DNA of 35,064 nt from Eubacteriales bacterium (GTDB lineage: Bacteria > Bacillota > Clostridia > Lachnospirales > Lachnospiraceae). How positions within the stretch are numbered: position 1 is the stretch's first letter; every line of letters starts with the position of its first letter. The position numbers and the translations under genes were made by a program. The stretch covers positions 1 to 35,064 of the forward strand of contig JAUNAF010000019.1 in the NCBI GenBank assembly GCA_030527715.1, read 5' to 3'. Positions 15,656-24,726 of this stretch are shown here, in pieces. The notes under the pieces were generated by a model. The model ran no database searches, had not been told where the DNA came from, and saw only the letters and a list, made by a program, of their open reading frames with translations.

Positions 15656-16900
15656 TTATCGATTCAGGCAGACACCATTTTTGTCAAATGTGTAAGATGT
15701 CCCCTTGATCGTAACTGTTTTGTTTCTGTATGCTGCACCCGAAGCACTCAGATAATACCAGGCTCCGGTCGTCTTATCCTTCAGCCAGTAATTCTTCAGC
15801 ATCTTTCCGTCCACAGCACTGAAAAAGTATCTCTTCTTTCCTTTTCTGACCCATCCGCTGATGCGCTCACAGGTTTCTTTGGAGAAGCAGTATTTCTTCT
15901 TTCCGATCTTTACGATACCGGTACGTGCAGCTTTGGTCTCCTCATCAAAATAGTAGGTCTTCTTTTTATATTTCTGCCAGCCGGTCTGCAGTCTTCCGCG
16001 CTTATCCGCATAATAGAGCGCACCATCCATTTTGATCAGTCCGGTCTTTCTGACCCCTTTGCTGTTCAGAATATAACTATTACCATCCACGTTGATCAGC
16101 CCGGTCTGCTTCACACCATCGATGTAATAATAGTATTTGGAACCGGTCTTTCTCCATCCGGTGTATCCAGTGAGATCTCCCGAGATCTCCGCTGCGGTAC
16201 GCTTCTTTAAACCATAGTAGGCAGCGATTCCCTCTGCATCTGCCACACCAAGCAGTTTCAGCTGCTGCGGGGTAGAGAGATATTTTTTGCAGTCACTCGG
16301 ATTATTGACAAAACAGTGCTCAATGATCATGCTCGGAATACGATACTTCATTCCGAACAGAATAATTCCCAGCTCGTCATCCAGCCAGTAGCCGTTATTC
16401 TTCATCCCGGTTCTCCTGCTTATGGATGCAAGGATCGCATCCGCCAGTTCACGGGATTTCTGTCCATAGATATCACTGTAACGCTGCGGCGAAGGCACGC
16501 AGGAATAACATCCTGTCAGATTGCCCTTCTGCGCTCCGGTCGAGTTGATATGGATGCTCACCAGTGCATCCGCTCCGTAGCTTTTTGCGATCTTAAGACG
16601 CGTCTCTCGATCCATCGTCTTAAAATTATTCTTTCTGGTAAGATAGACCTCCACTCCGCTGTATGTCTCCAGCTCCTCTTTCAGATACAGCGAGATGGAA
16701 AGGTTGATCAGTTCCTCCTTGTACGTCCCAAAGGACCAGGTTCTGCCCGCTCCGGCTTCCCGTCCGCCATGCCCCGGATCAACTACGATCACGACATTGT
16801 CTGCAGAAACCGAAAATGACAGAAGAAAAAGACAGCATGCCATCATCAGCACGATACGTCGCAGATAACTGCCCTCTCTGTTTTTCAAATTTTTCCCCAT
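15656..16900 (-). CDS. N-acetylmuramoyl-L-alanine amidase with cell-wall-binding repeats
   Basis: A secreted zinc amidase of about 414 residues that cleaves the bond between MurNAc and the stem peptide. A signal peptide (RRIVLMMACCLFLLSFSVSA) is followed by an Amidase_3 domain with VDPGHGG (zinc His), KEELINLSISLYLK (zinc Glu), VSIHINSTG (zinc His) and MIIEHCFVNN (catalytic Glu). The C-terminal half has about eight 20-residue aromatic/glycine repeats of the choline-binding type (for example GWRKTGSKYYYYIDGVKQTG), used for anchoring to wall polymers. The ATG at 16900 is preferred; the in-frame GTG at 16945 lacks a ribosome-binding site and adds a charged segment before the signal peptide. It lies downstream of ftsZ, beyond a hairpin, and 29 bases before the nucleotidyltransferase. 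Confidence 0.9.
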   Translation of the reverse strand: MGKNLKNREGSYLRRIVLMMACCLFLLSFSVSADNVVIVVDPGHGGREAGAGRTWSFGTYKEELINLSISLYLKEELETYSGVEVYLTRKNNFKTMDRETRLKIAKSYGADALVSIHINSTGAQKGNLTGCYSCVPSPQRYSDIYGQKSRELADAILASISRRTGMKNNGYWLDDELGIILFGMKYRIPSMIIEHCFVNNPSDCKKYLSTPQQLKLLGVADAEGIAAYYGLKKRTAAEISGDLTGYTGWRKTGSKYYYYIDGVKQTGLINVDGNSYILNSKGVRKTGLIKMDGALYYADKRGRLQTGWQKYKKKTYYFDEETKAARTGIVKIGKKKYCFSKETCERISGWVRKGKKRYFFSAVDGKMLKNYWLKDKTTGAWYYLSASGAAYRNKTVTIKGTSYTFDKNGVCLNR

Positions 16901-16951
16901 AATTTGCTCTTTCTTTCTATAGGCACTGCAATAAAAATTCTCCACATGTTA

Positions 16952-16984
16952 AGAAAGAGTTTCCAAATACAGGAAACTCTTTCT
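16952..16984 (-). terminator. Terminator hairpin after ftsZ
   Basis: A perfect 13-bp stem (AGAAAGAGTTTCC with GGAAACTCTTTCT) has a 7-base loop and sits 7 bases past the ftsZ stop. On the minus strand the 3' arm ends CTCTTTCTTAAC, a short U-rich tail, so termination may be partial, allowing some read-through to the amidase. Confidence 0.65.
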
Positions 16985-16990
16985 GTTTTA

Positions 16991-18169
16991 CTATCTTCTC
17001 TTTAAAAAGTCCGGAATCTGAATATCTCTCTCCTGAACTCTGCTCTCCGGTTTGCTCATTCTCTCTGAAGAGGACGGTGCAGAAAGCGGAGTAGATGCCG
17101 GTGCCTGTGCACGGAATGCGGAACCAGTGCTGCGTGCTCCTGCAGCTGCAGAGCTTCTTCCGAAATCCGGTGCAACACGCTTAGCTGCTGCTCTGGTCTG
17201 TTTCGGCTGAGTCTCTGTGTTCTCAGAAAGTCCGGTAGCAATGACTGTGATACTTGCCTCGTCTGCATAGGTGTCATCGTACATTGCACCAAAGATGATA
17301 TTTGCATTCTCTCCGGCAAGTTCCTGAACATAGCTTGCTGCATCATTTGCATCCATGAGGGAAATGTCACCGGAAATATTGATAATAACATGGGAAGCAC
17401 CATTGATGGTGGTCTCAAGCAGCGGACTTGCAACTGCCTGCTTAACTGCGTCAAGTGCCTTATCATCACCCTTCGCCTGTCCGATACCGATATGAGCGAT
17501 ACCCTTGTCAGTCATGACAGTCTGAACATCAGCAAAGTCGAGGTTGATCAGTGCCGGCAGGTTGATCAGATCTGTGATGCCCTGAACTGCCTGCTGAAGA
17601 ACTTCGTCAGCCTTCTTCAGTGCTTCCGGCATCGTGGTTCTGCGGTCAACGATCTCAAGAAGCTTGTCATTCGGGATAACGATCAGTGTATCTACATTTT
17701 CTTTCAGTCTCTCAATGCCTGAAAGTGCATTGTTCATGCGGGTTCTTGCCTCAAAACGGAACGGCTTTGTCACAACACCGACGGTCAGGATACCCATCTC
17801 TTTTGCAATACGGGCAACTACCGGTGCAGCACCTGTTCCGGTACCGCCGCCCATTCCGCAGGTAACAAAGACCATGTCCGCACCCTGTACAGCCTGACGG
17901 ATCTCTTCTTCGCTCTCCTCAGCTGCCTGCTGGCCGATCTCAGGTTTTGCTCCGGCGCCAAGTCCCTTGGTCACCTTTTCACCAATCTGAATCGTATGCG
18001 GTGCTCTGCAGAGCTCCAGAGCCTGTTTATCTGTATTTATACCAATGAATTCTACTCCGGCGATTGCGACATCTACCATTCGATTTACCGCATTATTGCC
18101 GGCTCCTCCGACACCGATGACAATGATCTTTGCAGCAGCATCGGTCTCATTTGACATGATCTCTAACAA
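16991..18169 (-). CDS. ftsZ: Cell-division GTPase FtsZ
   Basis: FtsZ polymerises into the Z-ring that organises septation. The 392-residue protein has the N-terminal [15 protein letters not shown], the tubulin signature [10 protein letters not shown] (107-116), the T7-loop NLDFADV with its catalytic Asp, a variable Ala/Ser/Pro-rich linker and the conserved C-terminal peptide [10 protein letters not shown] that binds partner proteins. Translation most likely begins at TTG (18169), seven bases after GGAGG; the first ATG (18157) is too far away. It has its own predicted promoter in the 104-base gap after ftsQ. There is no ftsA beside it. Confidence 0.97.
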   Translation of the reverse strand: MLEIMSNETDAAAKIIVIGVGGAGNNAVNRMVDVAIAGVEFIGINTDKQALELCRAPHTIQIGEKVTKGLGAGAKPEIGQQAAEESEEEIRQAVQGADMVFVTCGMGGGTGTGAAPVVARIAKEMGILTVGVVTKPFRFEARTRMNNALSGIERLKENVDTLIVIPNDKLLEIVDRRTTMPEALKKADEVLQQAVQGITDLINLPALINLDFADVQTVMTDKGIAHIGIGQAKGDDKALDAVKQAVASPLLETTINGASHVIINISGDISLMDANDAASYVQELAGENANIIFGAMYDDTYADEASITVIATGLSENTETQPKQTRAAAKRVAPDFGRSSAAAGARSTGSAFRAQAPASTPLSAPSSSERMSKPESRVQERDIQIPDFLKRR

Positions 18170-18223
18170 GGTACTTCCTCCTTCACATTCTGTCCTTCGA
18201 CAGTAAATTCCAATATTTATTCT

Positions 18224-18252
18224 ATCATATATTTTTTTATTTCATTTATCAA
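18224..18252 (-). promoter_or_regulatory. Predicted promoter of ftsZ
   Basis: TTGATA (18247-18252), 17 bases, TATGAT (18224-18229) on the minus strand, in the ftsQ-ftsZ gap. A short hairpin CTGTC-GAAG-GACAG (18190-18203) lies in the leader before the ribosome-binding site. Confidence 0.65.
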
Positions 18253-18273
18253 GCTTTTTTTCACAATCTGCGC

Positions 18274-19434
18274 TTAATTCAGGATGTATGCTCCCGTATA
18301 TGGATCAATATAACCATATCCGTCGGTGATAACACTTCCATCCGGATTCAGATACTTCTGACTCATATCGTAGGTCGTATTTCCGGACGGATCTGTGTAA
18401 TACTGAGAACCGGAAGTATCCGTTCCGGTGCTGCCCTGTACGTACTGAGAATTTGCAGTCTGTCCGTCTGTGGCGGCATTATCTGTCACATTGCCCGTAC
18501 CGTTTGCATTCGTACCGTTTCCTGCAGCATTTGCATCTGTCTGACCATTCGCAGCTGTATTCGCATCTGTACCTGTGGTTCCGTCTGCTGCCGCAGTTCC
18601 TGTACTGTCGGTAATGCCGACCATATTCAGTGAAGATCCTTCTGTCTCCGTAACCGTCTCCGTCTGCACCTCATCACTGACAAGCTTCTCTTCTCCGCTC
18701 TCACCCTTTTTGAAGGTGATCGTCTTTGTCTCCGGAGTGTAATCCTCCATATGAAGTGTTCCTTCAAGCTCTTCCATCTCAGAGAACAGCGCTTTCAGAT
18801 TTGAGATCTTCTCCTCCATATATGCACTGCCGCCAAGAAGAACTCGGTTATTCTTGAAATACAGGATCAGATTGTGATTCTCATCATAGTGTACTTCCTT
18901 CGGATTCAGACCGCTCTGTGAGATCAGCCCTGCTGCCAGCACGATATCCTTCAGGAAGTTTTCATCCGTCACCGGAAGCAGCTGTGACACGGCAGGCTCG
19001 GTGATCGTGATGCCGGAATACGGCGGAATACCTTCACGCTGCTCCTGTGAAATATCTACCACCATGCCATCACTGTCAAAGTAGACCAGAGAACCATTGT
19101 TCAGCAGATATCCGACGATCTGTTTCTCATATACACGGATCTGAACATGATACGGATTGATCATGGACACCTCAACATCACTTAAGAAGTAAAGCTGTGA
19201 TGCGGCATCTGTATTTGCATACTTCCATGTCAGATAAATAGAATTCTCACTCAGGGAATCTGACATTACCATATTTTTTACTTCATCTGCGGAATAGTAC
19301 TCATTTCCGACCACGTCCACCTGACGGATGTGAAACAGTCCGAAAAAGACTGCTGCCAGGATAATAAGCAGTCCAAGAAGCACCAGTGCAGCGGTCTTCA
19401 CCACACTTCCGCCTTTTCTCCTCTGCAATTCCAT
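18274..19434 (-). CDS. ftsQ: Cell-division protein FtsQ/DivIB
   Basis: A bitopic membrane protein of the divisome that works with FtsL and FtsB to control septal peptidoglycan synthesis. The 386-residue protein has a basic cytoplasmic N-terminus, one membrane segment (about 11-32), a POTRA domain (about 35-105: IRQVDVVGNEYYSADEVK...) and a beta domain to about residue 245. An unusual tail of about 135 residues follows, rich in Thr, Gly, Asn and Ala, ending in three Tyr-x-(Asp/Asn)-Pro-type units (YTDPSG, YLNPDG, YIDPYTG). It lies 23 bases after murD; ftsW and murG, often found between them, are absent. AGAGG precedes the ATG. Confidence 0.88.
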   Translation of the reverse strand: MELQRRKGGSVVKTAALVLLGLLIILAAVFFGLFHIRQVDVVGNEYYSADEVKNMVMSDSLSENSIYLTWKYANTDAASQLYFLSDVEVSMINPYHVQIRVYEKQIVGYLLNNGSLVYFDSDGMVVDISQEQREGIPPYSGITITEPAVSQLLPVTDENFLKDIVLAAGLISQSGLNPKEVHYDENHNLILYFKNNRVLLGGSAYMEEKISNLKALFSEMEELEGTLHMEDYTPETKTITFKKGESGEEKLVSDEVQTETVTETEGSSLNMVGITDSTGTAAADGTTGTDANTAANGQTDANAAGNGTNANGTGNVTDNAATDGQTANSQYVQGSTGTDTSGSQYYTDPSGNTTYDMSQKYLNPDGSVITDGYGYIDPYTGAYILN

Positions 19435-19457
19435 ATTTTTTACCTCTTTCCCTCTAA

Positions 19458-20816
19458 TCAGAGTGCCTGTACCAGTTCTTTGAATCTTCTTCCGCGCACC
19501 TCATAGTTCGGGAACATTCCCCAGCTTGCGCAGGCAGGTGAAAGCAGTACTGCGTCACCTGTCACAGAATTCTCTGCGCAGAACGCAACCGCATCTTCCA
19601 GACTGTCCTTGAGAACGATCTGATCAAAGCCGCAGGCTCTTGCAGTTTCAGCGATCTTCTCTCTGGTCTGACCGATCAGGACAAGATATTTTACTTTTCC
19701 GTCAAATGCCTGGATCCATTCTTCGTAGGAAGAATTTTTATCATATCCGCCTCCGATCAGAAGTGTCGGGCGGTTCATTGCCTGAATACCTTTGATCGCG
19801 GCGTCCGGATTGGTACCCTTGGAATCGTTGTAATAATCTACACCGTTTACCGTTTTTACAAATTCGATCCTGTGTTCCACTGCCTTAAATGCGAACAGAA
19901 CTTTTCGGATCACTTCCAGTGAAACACCGTATGCCAGCGCCATGCCGACTGCAGCCATCACATTTTCGTGATTGTGACGTCCCGGCAGATTCAGCTGGTC
20001 TGTTGTACAGATTTCCGTGATCTGACCGTTTACACGATAGACGATGGTCTCTCCTTCAAGATACAATCCTTCTTCAAGGCTGCGCACACTGCTGAAATAA
20101 AGCACTCTGCAGTTCAGTGTCTTGCCAAACTCCCGAAGCACCTCATCCTCGTAATTTAAAACGCAGGTATCCTCTGCAGTCTGATTCGCACAGATCAGCT
20201 CTTTGACACGAATGTATTCCTCCATCGTATGATGACGGTTCAGATGATCCGGAGTGATGTTCAGGATCGCACTTACCTTCGGATGGAACGTATCAATGGT
20301 CTCCAGCTGGAAACTGCTGATCTCCGCTACTGTTACCGATTTTTCCTCTGTCTGCTTTGCGATCATGGTGTACGGAATACCGATATTTCCGACGATAAAA
20401 GAAGAATCATAGGCTTCCTTCATGATCGCACCGAGCAGGCTTGTAGTAGTGGTTTTTCCGTTCGTACCGGTAATTGCCAGAACATCTCCCTTTGCCTGCT
20501 GAAATGCAAGCTCGATCTCTCCGAGGATCGGAAGGCCGGCCTCTCTGAGTCTGTTTACGATCGGAAGGTCTGTCGGAACTCCCGGGCTCAGCACTACTGC
20601 CGAAAGTGTCGAAATCAATTCTTCCGGAAGCTCTCCAAGCACGATCTCTGCCTGTGTATTATCCGCAAGTTTCGCACGAATCTCTTCTTTTACCAGCTTC
20701 TCATTTCCGTCATAGAGTATCGGAAGATCTCCGGCCTCCCACAGAAGATCCGCTGCTGCGATACCGCTGATTCCGCTTCCGAAAACCAGCACGCGGCGCT
20801 TATTCTCGTTTTCCAT
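19458..20816 (-). CDS. murD: UDP-N-acetylmuramoylalanine-D-glutamate ligase
   Basis: MurD adds D-glutamate to UDP-MurNAc-L-Ala in the cytoplasm using ATP. The 452-residue enzyme has the N-terminal Rossmann-like UDP-binding domain (VLVFGSGISGIAAADLL), the Mur ligase P-loop ITGTNGKTTTTSLL (about 115-128), LNITPDHLNRH, the HRIEFV and YYNDSKGTNPDAA motifs, and C-terminal LLSPACASWGMF. Length fits the family. It begins 12 bases after mraY and has AAAGGAG upstream of the ATG. It is part of the mraY-murD-ftsQ-ftsZ half of the dcw cluster. Confidence 0.96.
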   Translation of the reverse strand: MENENKRRVLVFGSGISGIAAADLLWEAGDLPILYDGNEKLVKEEIRAKLADNTQAEIVLGELPEELISTLSAVVLSPGVPTDLPIVNRLREAGLPILGEIELAFQQAKGDVLAITGTNGKTTTTSLLGAIMKEAYDSSFIVGNIGIPYTMIAKQTEEKSVTVAEISSFQLETIDTFHPKVSAILNITPDHLNRHHTMEEYIRVKELICANQTAEDTCVLNYEDEVLREFGKTLNCRVLYFSSVRSLEEGLYLEGETIVYRVNGQITEICTTDQLNLPGRHNHENVMAAVGMALAYGVSLEVIRKVLFAFKAVEHRIEFVKTVNGVDYYNDSKGTNPDAAIKGIQAMNRPTLLIGGGYDKNSSYEEWIQAFDGKVKYLVLIGQTREKIAETARACGFDQIVLKDSLEDAVAFCAENSVTGDAVLLSPACASWGMFPNYEVRGRRFKELVQAL

Positions 20817-20828
20817 TGTAATCTCCTT

Positions 20829-21788
20829 TTAACTGAGGCTGAACAGTGCAATTGCGCAGAGTAAAGCCGTAACTACGGTAAACAGTGTCACGATCTGAGT
20901 CTCTGACCATCCGGAAAGTTCGAAATGATGATGAATCGGAGCCATTTTAAAGAAGCGTTTGCCGCCGGTCTTTTTAAAATAGGTCACCTGAATCATCACT
21001 GAGATCACTTCCACCAGATAGATCAGTCCGAAAATCGGGATCAGAATCGGAATCTGAAGCACATAGGCAGCTCCCGCAACAAATCCGCCCAGTGCAAGGG
21101 AACCTGTATCACCCATAAATACCTTTGCCGGATGAGAATTAAACATCAGAAATCCCATCAGTGCTCCGGCAACTGCAGCCGTGATCGTCTCAATACCTGC
21201 ATTTGTTGCGATAGACAGCACGGTAAAGAATACCGCAACCACCGCAGTCACACTGCTCGCGAGTCCATCCAGACCATCGGTAAAATTCACACCGTTTACT
21301 GTACCAAGAACCACAAAATAAACAAGCGGAACAGTTACCCATCTCACATTAAAATACATTCCATTGGTAAACGGGATCAGTATGATAAGACTGTCTGGAT
21401 CAAAAACAAGAATATACACTACAAAGATCGTAGTTACCACAAATTGAAGCAGAAGCTTCTGCTTCGGAAAAAGTCCGTCCGATCTGCGAAGCACGACTTT
21501 TAAATAGTCATCAATAAATCCGATCACACCAAATCCGATGGTGAGAAACAGAATTGGAATGATCCTTGGTGTGCTCCTCACAAACAGCAGCGAGGTGATC
21601 AGTACGCTGATCAGAATCATTAATCCACCCATGGTAGGTGTGCCTGCTTTTTTCAAATGTGACTTTACGCCTTCTTCTCTTTCCGTCTGTCCGACCTTTA
21701 ATCTGCGCAGAAACGGAATCACAAATGGTCCCAGCAATACGCTGATCGCGAATGCGATAAACAAAGAAAACAGTACTTCAAAACTCAT
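20829..21788 (-). CDS. mraY: Phospho-N-acetylmuramoyl-pentapeptide transferase (MraY)
   Basis: MraY transfers phospho-MurNAc-pentapeptide to undecaprenyl phosphate, making lipid I at the inner face of the membrane. The protein (about 319 residues) has roughly ten membrane segments and the catalytic motifs FIDDYLK, NFTDGLDGLA with the Asp pair, and HHHFE in the C-terminal half (APIHHHFEL). Two in-frame ATGs are possible; 21788 is preferred because GGAG lies nine bases upstream, against three for 21794. It has its own promoter (21829-21857) and follows a strong terminator, so it begins a transcription unit separate from spoVD. Confidence 0.95.
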   Translation of the reverse strand: MSFEVLFSLFIAFAISVLLGPFVIPFLRRLKVGQTEREEGVKSHLKKAGTPTMGGLMILISVLITSLLFVRSTPRIIPILFLTIGFGVIGFIDDYLKVVLRRSDGLFPKQKLLLQFVVTTIFVVYILVFDPDSLIILIPFTNGMYFNVRWVTVPLVYFVVLGTVNGVNFTDGLDGLASSVTAVVAVFFTVLSIATNAGIETITAAVAGALMGFLMFNSHPAKVFMGDTGSLALGGFVAGAAYVLQIPILIPIFGLIYLVEVISVMIQVTYFKKTGGKRFFKMAPIHHHFELSGWSETQIVTLFTVVTALLCAIALFSLS

Positions 21789-21828
21789 CTTCATCGTCTC
21801 CTATTCTTTATTCAGCATAATCTATCCT

Positions 21829-21857
21829 ATTATAGTCTGATTCTGAATATTAAGCAA
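21829..21857 (-). promoter_or_regulatory. Predicted promoter of mraY-murD-ftsQ
   Basis: TTGCTT (21852-21857), 17 bases, perfect TATAAT (21829-21834) on the minus strand, immediately downstream of the spoVD terminator. The short inverted repeat CGAA-T-TTCG lies just upstream of the -35 box. Confidence 0.75.
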
Positions 21858-21890
21858 CCCGAAATTCGCATTTCACTGGTCGGTATTTAC

Positions 21891-21931
21891 AAAAAACTCC
21901 CCTCACAGGACCAATTTTCCTGTGAGGGGAG
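21891..21931 (-). terminator. Strong intrinsic terminator between spoVD/ftsI and mraY
   Basis: A perfect 14-bp stem (21897-21910 with 21918-21931, mostly G-C) has a 7-base loop and is followed on the minus strand by six T residues. It lies 33 bases past the stop of the transpeptidase gene and divides the dcw cluster into two transcription units. Confidence 0.93.
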
Positions 21932-21964
21932 ACCTCTTTGCTTTTCGAATATCCGCCGAAGCGG

Positions 21965-24124
21965 TCATCCGACTCCAAATACATTTTCTGCGCTGCCTTC
22001 CTCCTGGGATTCATATCCGTTTCCGACATCGCCGTCCGAATCGCCGCCTGTCCAGACATCCTCCTGAACGTTTCCAGCTTCTTCCGCTTCTTCTGTTTCC
22101 TTCTCTACCGGAACCAGTTCGGTCAGCGGCTGCCAGGTCGTCTCATCATACATCAGATTTCCATATTCATCATAGACATACTGAACTTCCATCTCCTCGG
22201 TCTCTTCCGTCTCACGCTCTACCTTCATTCCGAGATCAGCTCTCTCCACCTCAGTGATGTCTCCGCTTGGATATACTCCAAGGTACGGCAGGATCTCTTT
22301 CAAAATTCCAGTGATCGCTCCTCGGATGTATGTTCCCGCATGCTCCTGATCATCTACGTTTGCTTCGTCAATAACGCCGTATACCACTACCTGCGGATCA
22401 TCGATTGGAACTGCGCAGATATAGGATACGATATATTTACCGTTGTTTCGCGGAAGTTTTTCCGCCGTTCCGGTCTTTCCGCCGATGCGGTAGCCTGCGA
22501 TCTGCGCATCTTTGGCCGTACCGTCGTCCGAGACTACCGTCTCCAGATACTGTCTGATCATTCCGGATGTCTTTGTGGAAACCGGCTGTCCGACCACCAG
22601 CGGTTCGATCGTTTTGAGCACTTCTCCGTTATCTCCTACGATCTGCTTCACCACATGCGGCTGATACAGATAACCACCGTTTACATCTGCACAGAACGCA
22701 GAAAGCTCCTGCAGCATGGTCGCGGTAAATCCCTGACCGAAACTGTAGGTACACAGCTCGATGATTCCCATCGTATTTTCATCATCCAGTGTTCCGGAAT
22801 TCTCATTCGGAAGGTCGATACCCGTCTTTCTTCCAAAACCGAAGACCGACTGGTACTCGCAGAATTTATCGATACCCATCTTCATGGCGATCGTCATCAT
22901 TCCCGGATTACAGGAGTTTTTCAGGATATCTCCAAGTGATTCCGCCCCATGAACAGAGGTACAGTTGATCGGATCCTCCTCTATTACCGGCTGAAGGTAA
23001 CCGATACAGGTGACTGCGAAATTGGAATCAATGCTTCCGGCATCCAGCGCCGAGGAGACAACGATCGGTTTATAGGTGGAACCAAGCTCAAACGCTTCAG
23101 ATACGCAGTAGTTATACCACAGTTTGTTCAGAGCCTCGGTCTTCTGCTCCTCTGTCATGGATGACTGCTCTTTTTTCGTCACCCATCCGCTCAGGTTCTG
23201 CGGATCATTCAGATCAAACACTCGATCCGTTGCCATCGCAAGAATCTCACCGTTATTCGGATTTGCCACAACGATGGCTGTATTGGCACTGGCACGACCT
23301 TTGGTGGTCGGCTGCGGACCGTTTTTATTCTGCTGTTCCAGTTCGGCAATATATTTTTCTACGACCTGCTGAACATTGACATCGATCGTTGTGACAATGC
23401 TGCTGCCATTCTCAGGTTCGATGATATTCTCCTGCAGCTCCAGCTTCTCGTTCAGATAACCGTACTGTCTGCCGTTTACTCCGTTCAGGGTATCGGAATA
23501 ATATGCCTCCAGGCCGGAAATACCGTCATTCAGACGGTTGGAAAAGCCGATCACCGTACAAGCAAGTGATCCAAGCGGATAATTTCGAATATAATCCTCC
23601 TCAAACCATACGCCCTGTACATTCTGCAGCCATTCACGCTGTGAATCGCTCAGATCCTTCCTGTCTTCCCCGGTATCCGTGTAGTCCTCAAATTTCTGAA
23701 CCTCCTCCAGTGAAAGCCCTTTTTTCACGACCTGATAGCGGCTGTCCCTTGTCTGTTCAGAGGAGACGATCTCCCGGATCTCGGCAGTGTCCAGACCAAG
23801 CTGGTCCGAAACCACCTGGATCGTCGGCTCTACATAGTCATCATTACTGTTGACTGCCTTGCAGTCCAGAACTACATTGTAGACCTTCTCACTCTTTGCC
23901 AGCAGATTTCCGTTGCGATCCTGGATCTCTCCTCTGCGATACGGCACTGCACGGCTGTCATAGGTCTGCTGCGAGAGCACCTGCTTTGCATAGGCATCTC
24001 CGCTTTTAATATTGATCCATGCGATACGTATGATCAACAAAATCAGTAATAATAAAACAAATGCAAATAAAAGCAAAAGCTTTATTTGCATTGATTTTCT
24101 AAACTTCTGTTCTCTTTTTCTCAT
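21965..24124 (-). CDS. Class B penicillin-binding protein (FtsI/SpoVD-type septal transpeptidase)
   Basis: The 719-residue monofunctional transpeptidase cross-links septal peptidoglycan. It has one N-terminal membrane segment (about 13-35), the PBP dimerisation domain beginning RAVPYRRGEIQDRNGNLLA, and a transpeptidase domain with S349-T-Y-K352, S404-C-N406 and K550-T-G. Unlike SpoVD of Bacillus it has no recognisable C-terminal PASTA domain. It ends in a Glu-rich, low-complexity tail (about 625-719) containing a YDEYGNLMYDETTW segment. It lies 49 bases after ftsL in the rsmH-ftsL unit and ends at a strong terminator. Whether it serves vegetative division (FtsI/PBP2b) or sporulation (SpoVD) cannot be decided from this window. 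Confidence 0.92.
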   Translation of the reverse strand: MRKREQKFRKSMQIKLLLLFAFVLLLLILLIIRIAWINIKSGDAYAKQVLSQQTYDSRAVPYRRGEIQDRNGNLLAKSEKVYNVVLDCKAVNSNDDYVEPTIQVVSDQLGLDTAEIREIVSSEQTRDSRYQVVKKGLSLEEVQKFEDYTDTGEDRKDLSDSQREWLQNVQGVWFEEDYIRNYPLGSLACTVIGFSNRLNDGISGLEAYYSDTLNGVNGRQYGYLNEKLELQENIIEPENGSSIVTTIDVNVQQVVEKYIAELEQQNKNGPQPTTKGRASANTAIVVANPNNGEILAMATDRVFDLNDPQNLSGWVTKKEQSSMTEEQKTEALNKLWYNYCVSEAFELGSTYKPIVVSSALDAGSIDSNFAVTCIGYLQPVIEEDPINCTSVHGAESLGDILKNSCNPGMMTIAMKMGIDKFCEYQSVFGFGRKTGIDLPNENSGTLDDENTMGIIELCTYSFGQGFTATMLQELSAFCADVNGGYLYQPHVVKQIVGDNGEVLKTIEPLVVGQPVSTKTSGMIRQYLETVVSDDGTAKDAQIAGYRIGGKTGTAEKLPRNNGKYIVSYICAVPIDDPQVVVYGVIDEANVDDQEHAGTYIRGAITGILKEILPYLGVYPSGDITEVERADLGMKVERETEETEEMEVQYVYDEYGNLMYDETTWQPLTELVPVEKETEEAEEAGNVQEDVWTGGDSDGDVGNGYESQEEGSAENVFGVG

Positions 24125-24173
24125 ATCTTGTATGCTCCGGTTCTTATCTCCGCGACATCTGCATCACTCGCTG

Positions 24174-24671
24174 CTATTCCTCCGGAATCTGAGCGTACTG
24201 ACGAATATAATCTCCATCCTTGCTGCTGTAGGTTATGATCTGGCCTTCCTCAGCATAATTCATCCCAAGCTGATTGATCGCGATATACTTTACCTGCTCC
24301 ATATCAACTGAGGAAACTGCATTATCATACTCGCTGTCATTGGAAACCTTCAGGTCGTTCAGCTGGCTCTGCAACGCAGCAATGTTGCTGCGATAAGCGG
24401 TACCGCCCGCCTGCAGTTTCAGGTAATTCACACAGACAGCCACGCTCAAAACAGAAACGATCGTCAGAAATACTACATACGGGAAAGTGACCGCCATAGA
24501 CCTTTCTCTGTTTCTTCGGATATTTCTGCGCGCATCCTCTCTGGGTCTTGATTCCCTTTTGCCGCCCGGTACTGCCTCCACCTGACGTACTACGCTTCCA
24601 TCTATATAGGAATTCGCGTAGCTGCGCGTATTTCTATTTTCAATTTGTCTGTAACTCTGCTGCACAGCCAT
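24174..24671 (-). CDS. ftsL: Cell-division protein FtsL-like
   Basis: A 165-residue bitopic protein: a long basic cytoplasmic N-terminus (about 1-60), one membrane segment (about 62-82: TFPYVVFLTIVSVLSVAVCV) and a short extracytoplasmic coiled-coil (AYRSNIAALQSQLNDLKVSND), then a C-terminal stretch with IAINQLGMNYAEEGQIITY, the typical FtsL/DivIC end. Its place between rsmH and the transpeptidase gene is the standard ftsL position. AGGAGG precedes the ATG. It probably forms the FtsQ-FtsL-FtsB complex that activates septal synthesis. Confidence 0.85.
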   Translation of the reverse strand: MAVQQSYRQIENRNTRSYANSYIDGSVVRQVEAVPGGKRESRPREDARRNIRRNRERSMAVTFPYVVFLTIVSVLSVAVCVNYLKLQAGGTAYRSNIAALQSQLNDLKVSNDSEYDNAVSSVDMEQVKYIAINQLGMNYAEEGQIITYSSKDGDYIRQYAQIPEE

Positions 24672-24726
24672 CGCTTTTCCTCCTTTACTATCATTTCTTA
24701 ATCATATTATAGTCAATCTGTCGTTA

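Noticed and set aside
21852-21875. Similarity of the mraY promoter (CGAA-T-TTCG next to TTGCTT) to the element shared by the HPr-LDH and hprK promoters.
   Set aside because: The match is short, the spacing differs and it lacks the ACGAAAG core; it may be chance.
21938-22939. Long plus-strand open frame opposite the class B PBP gene.
   Set aside because: It is antisense to a fully supported transpeptidase and contains no motif or start signal.
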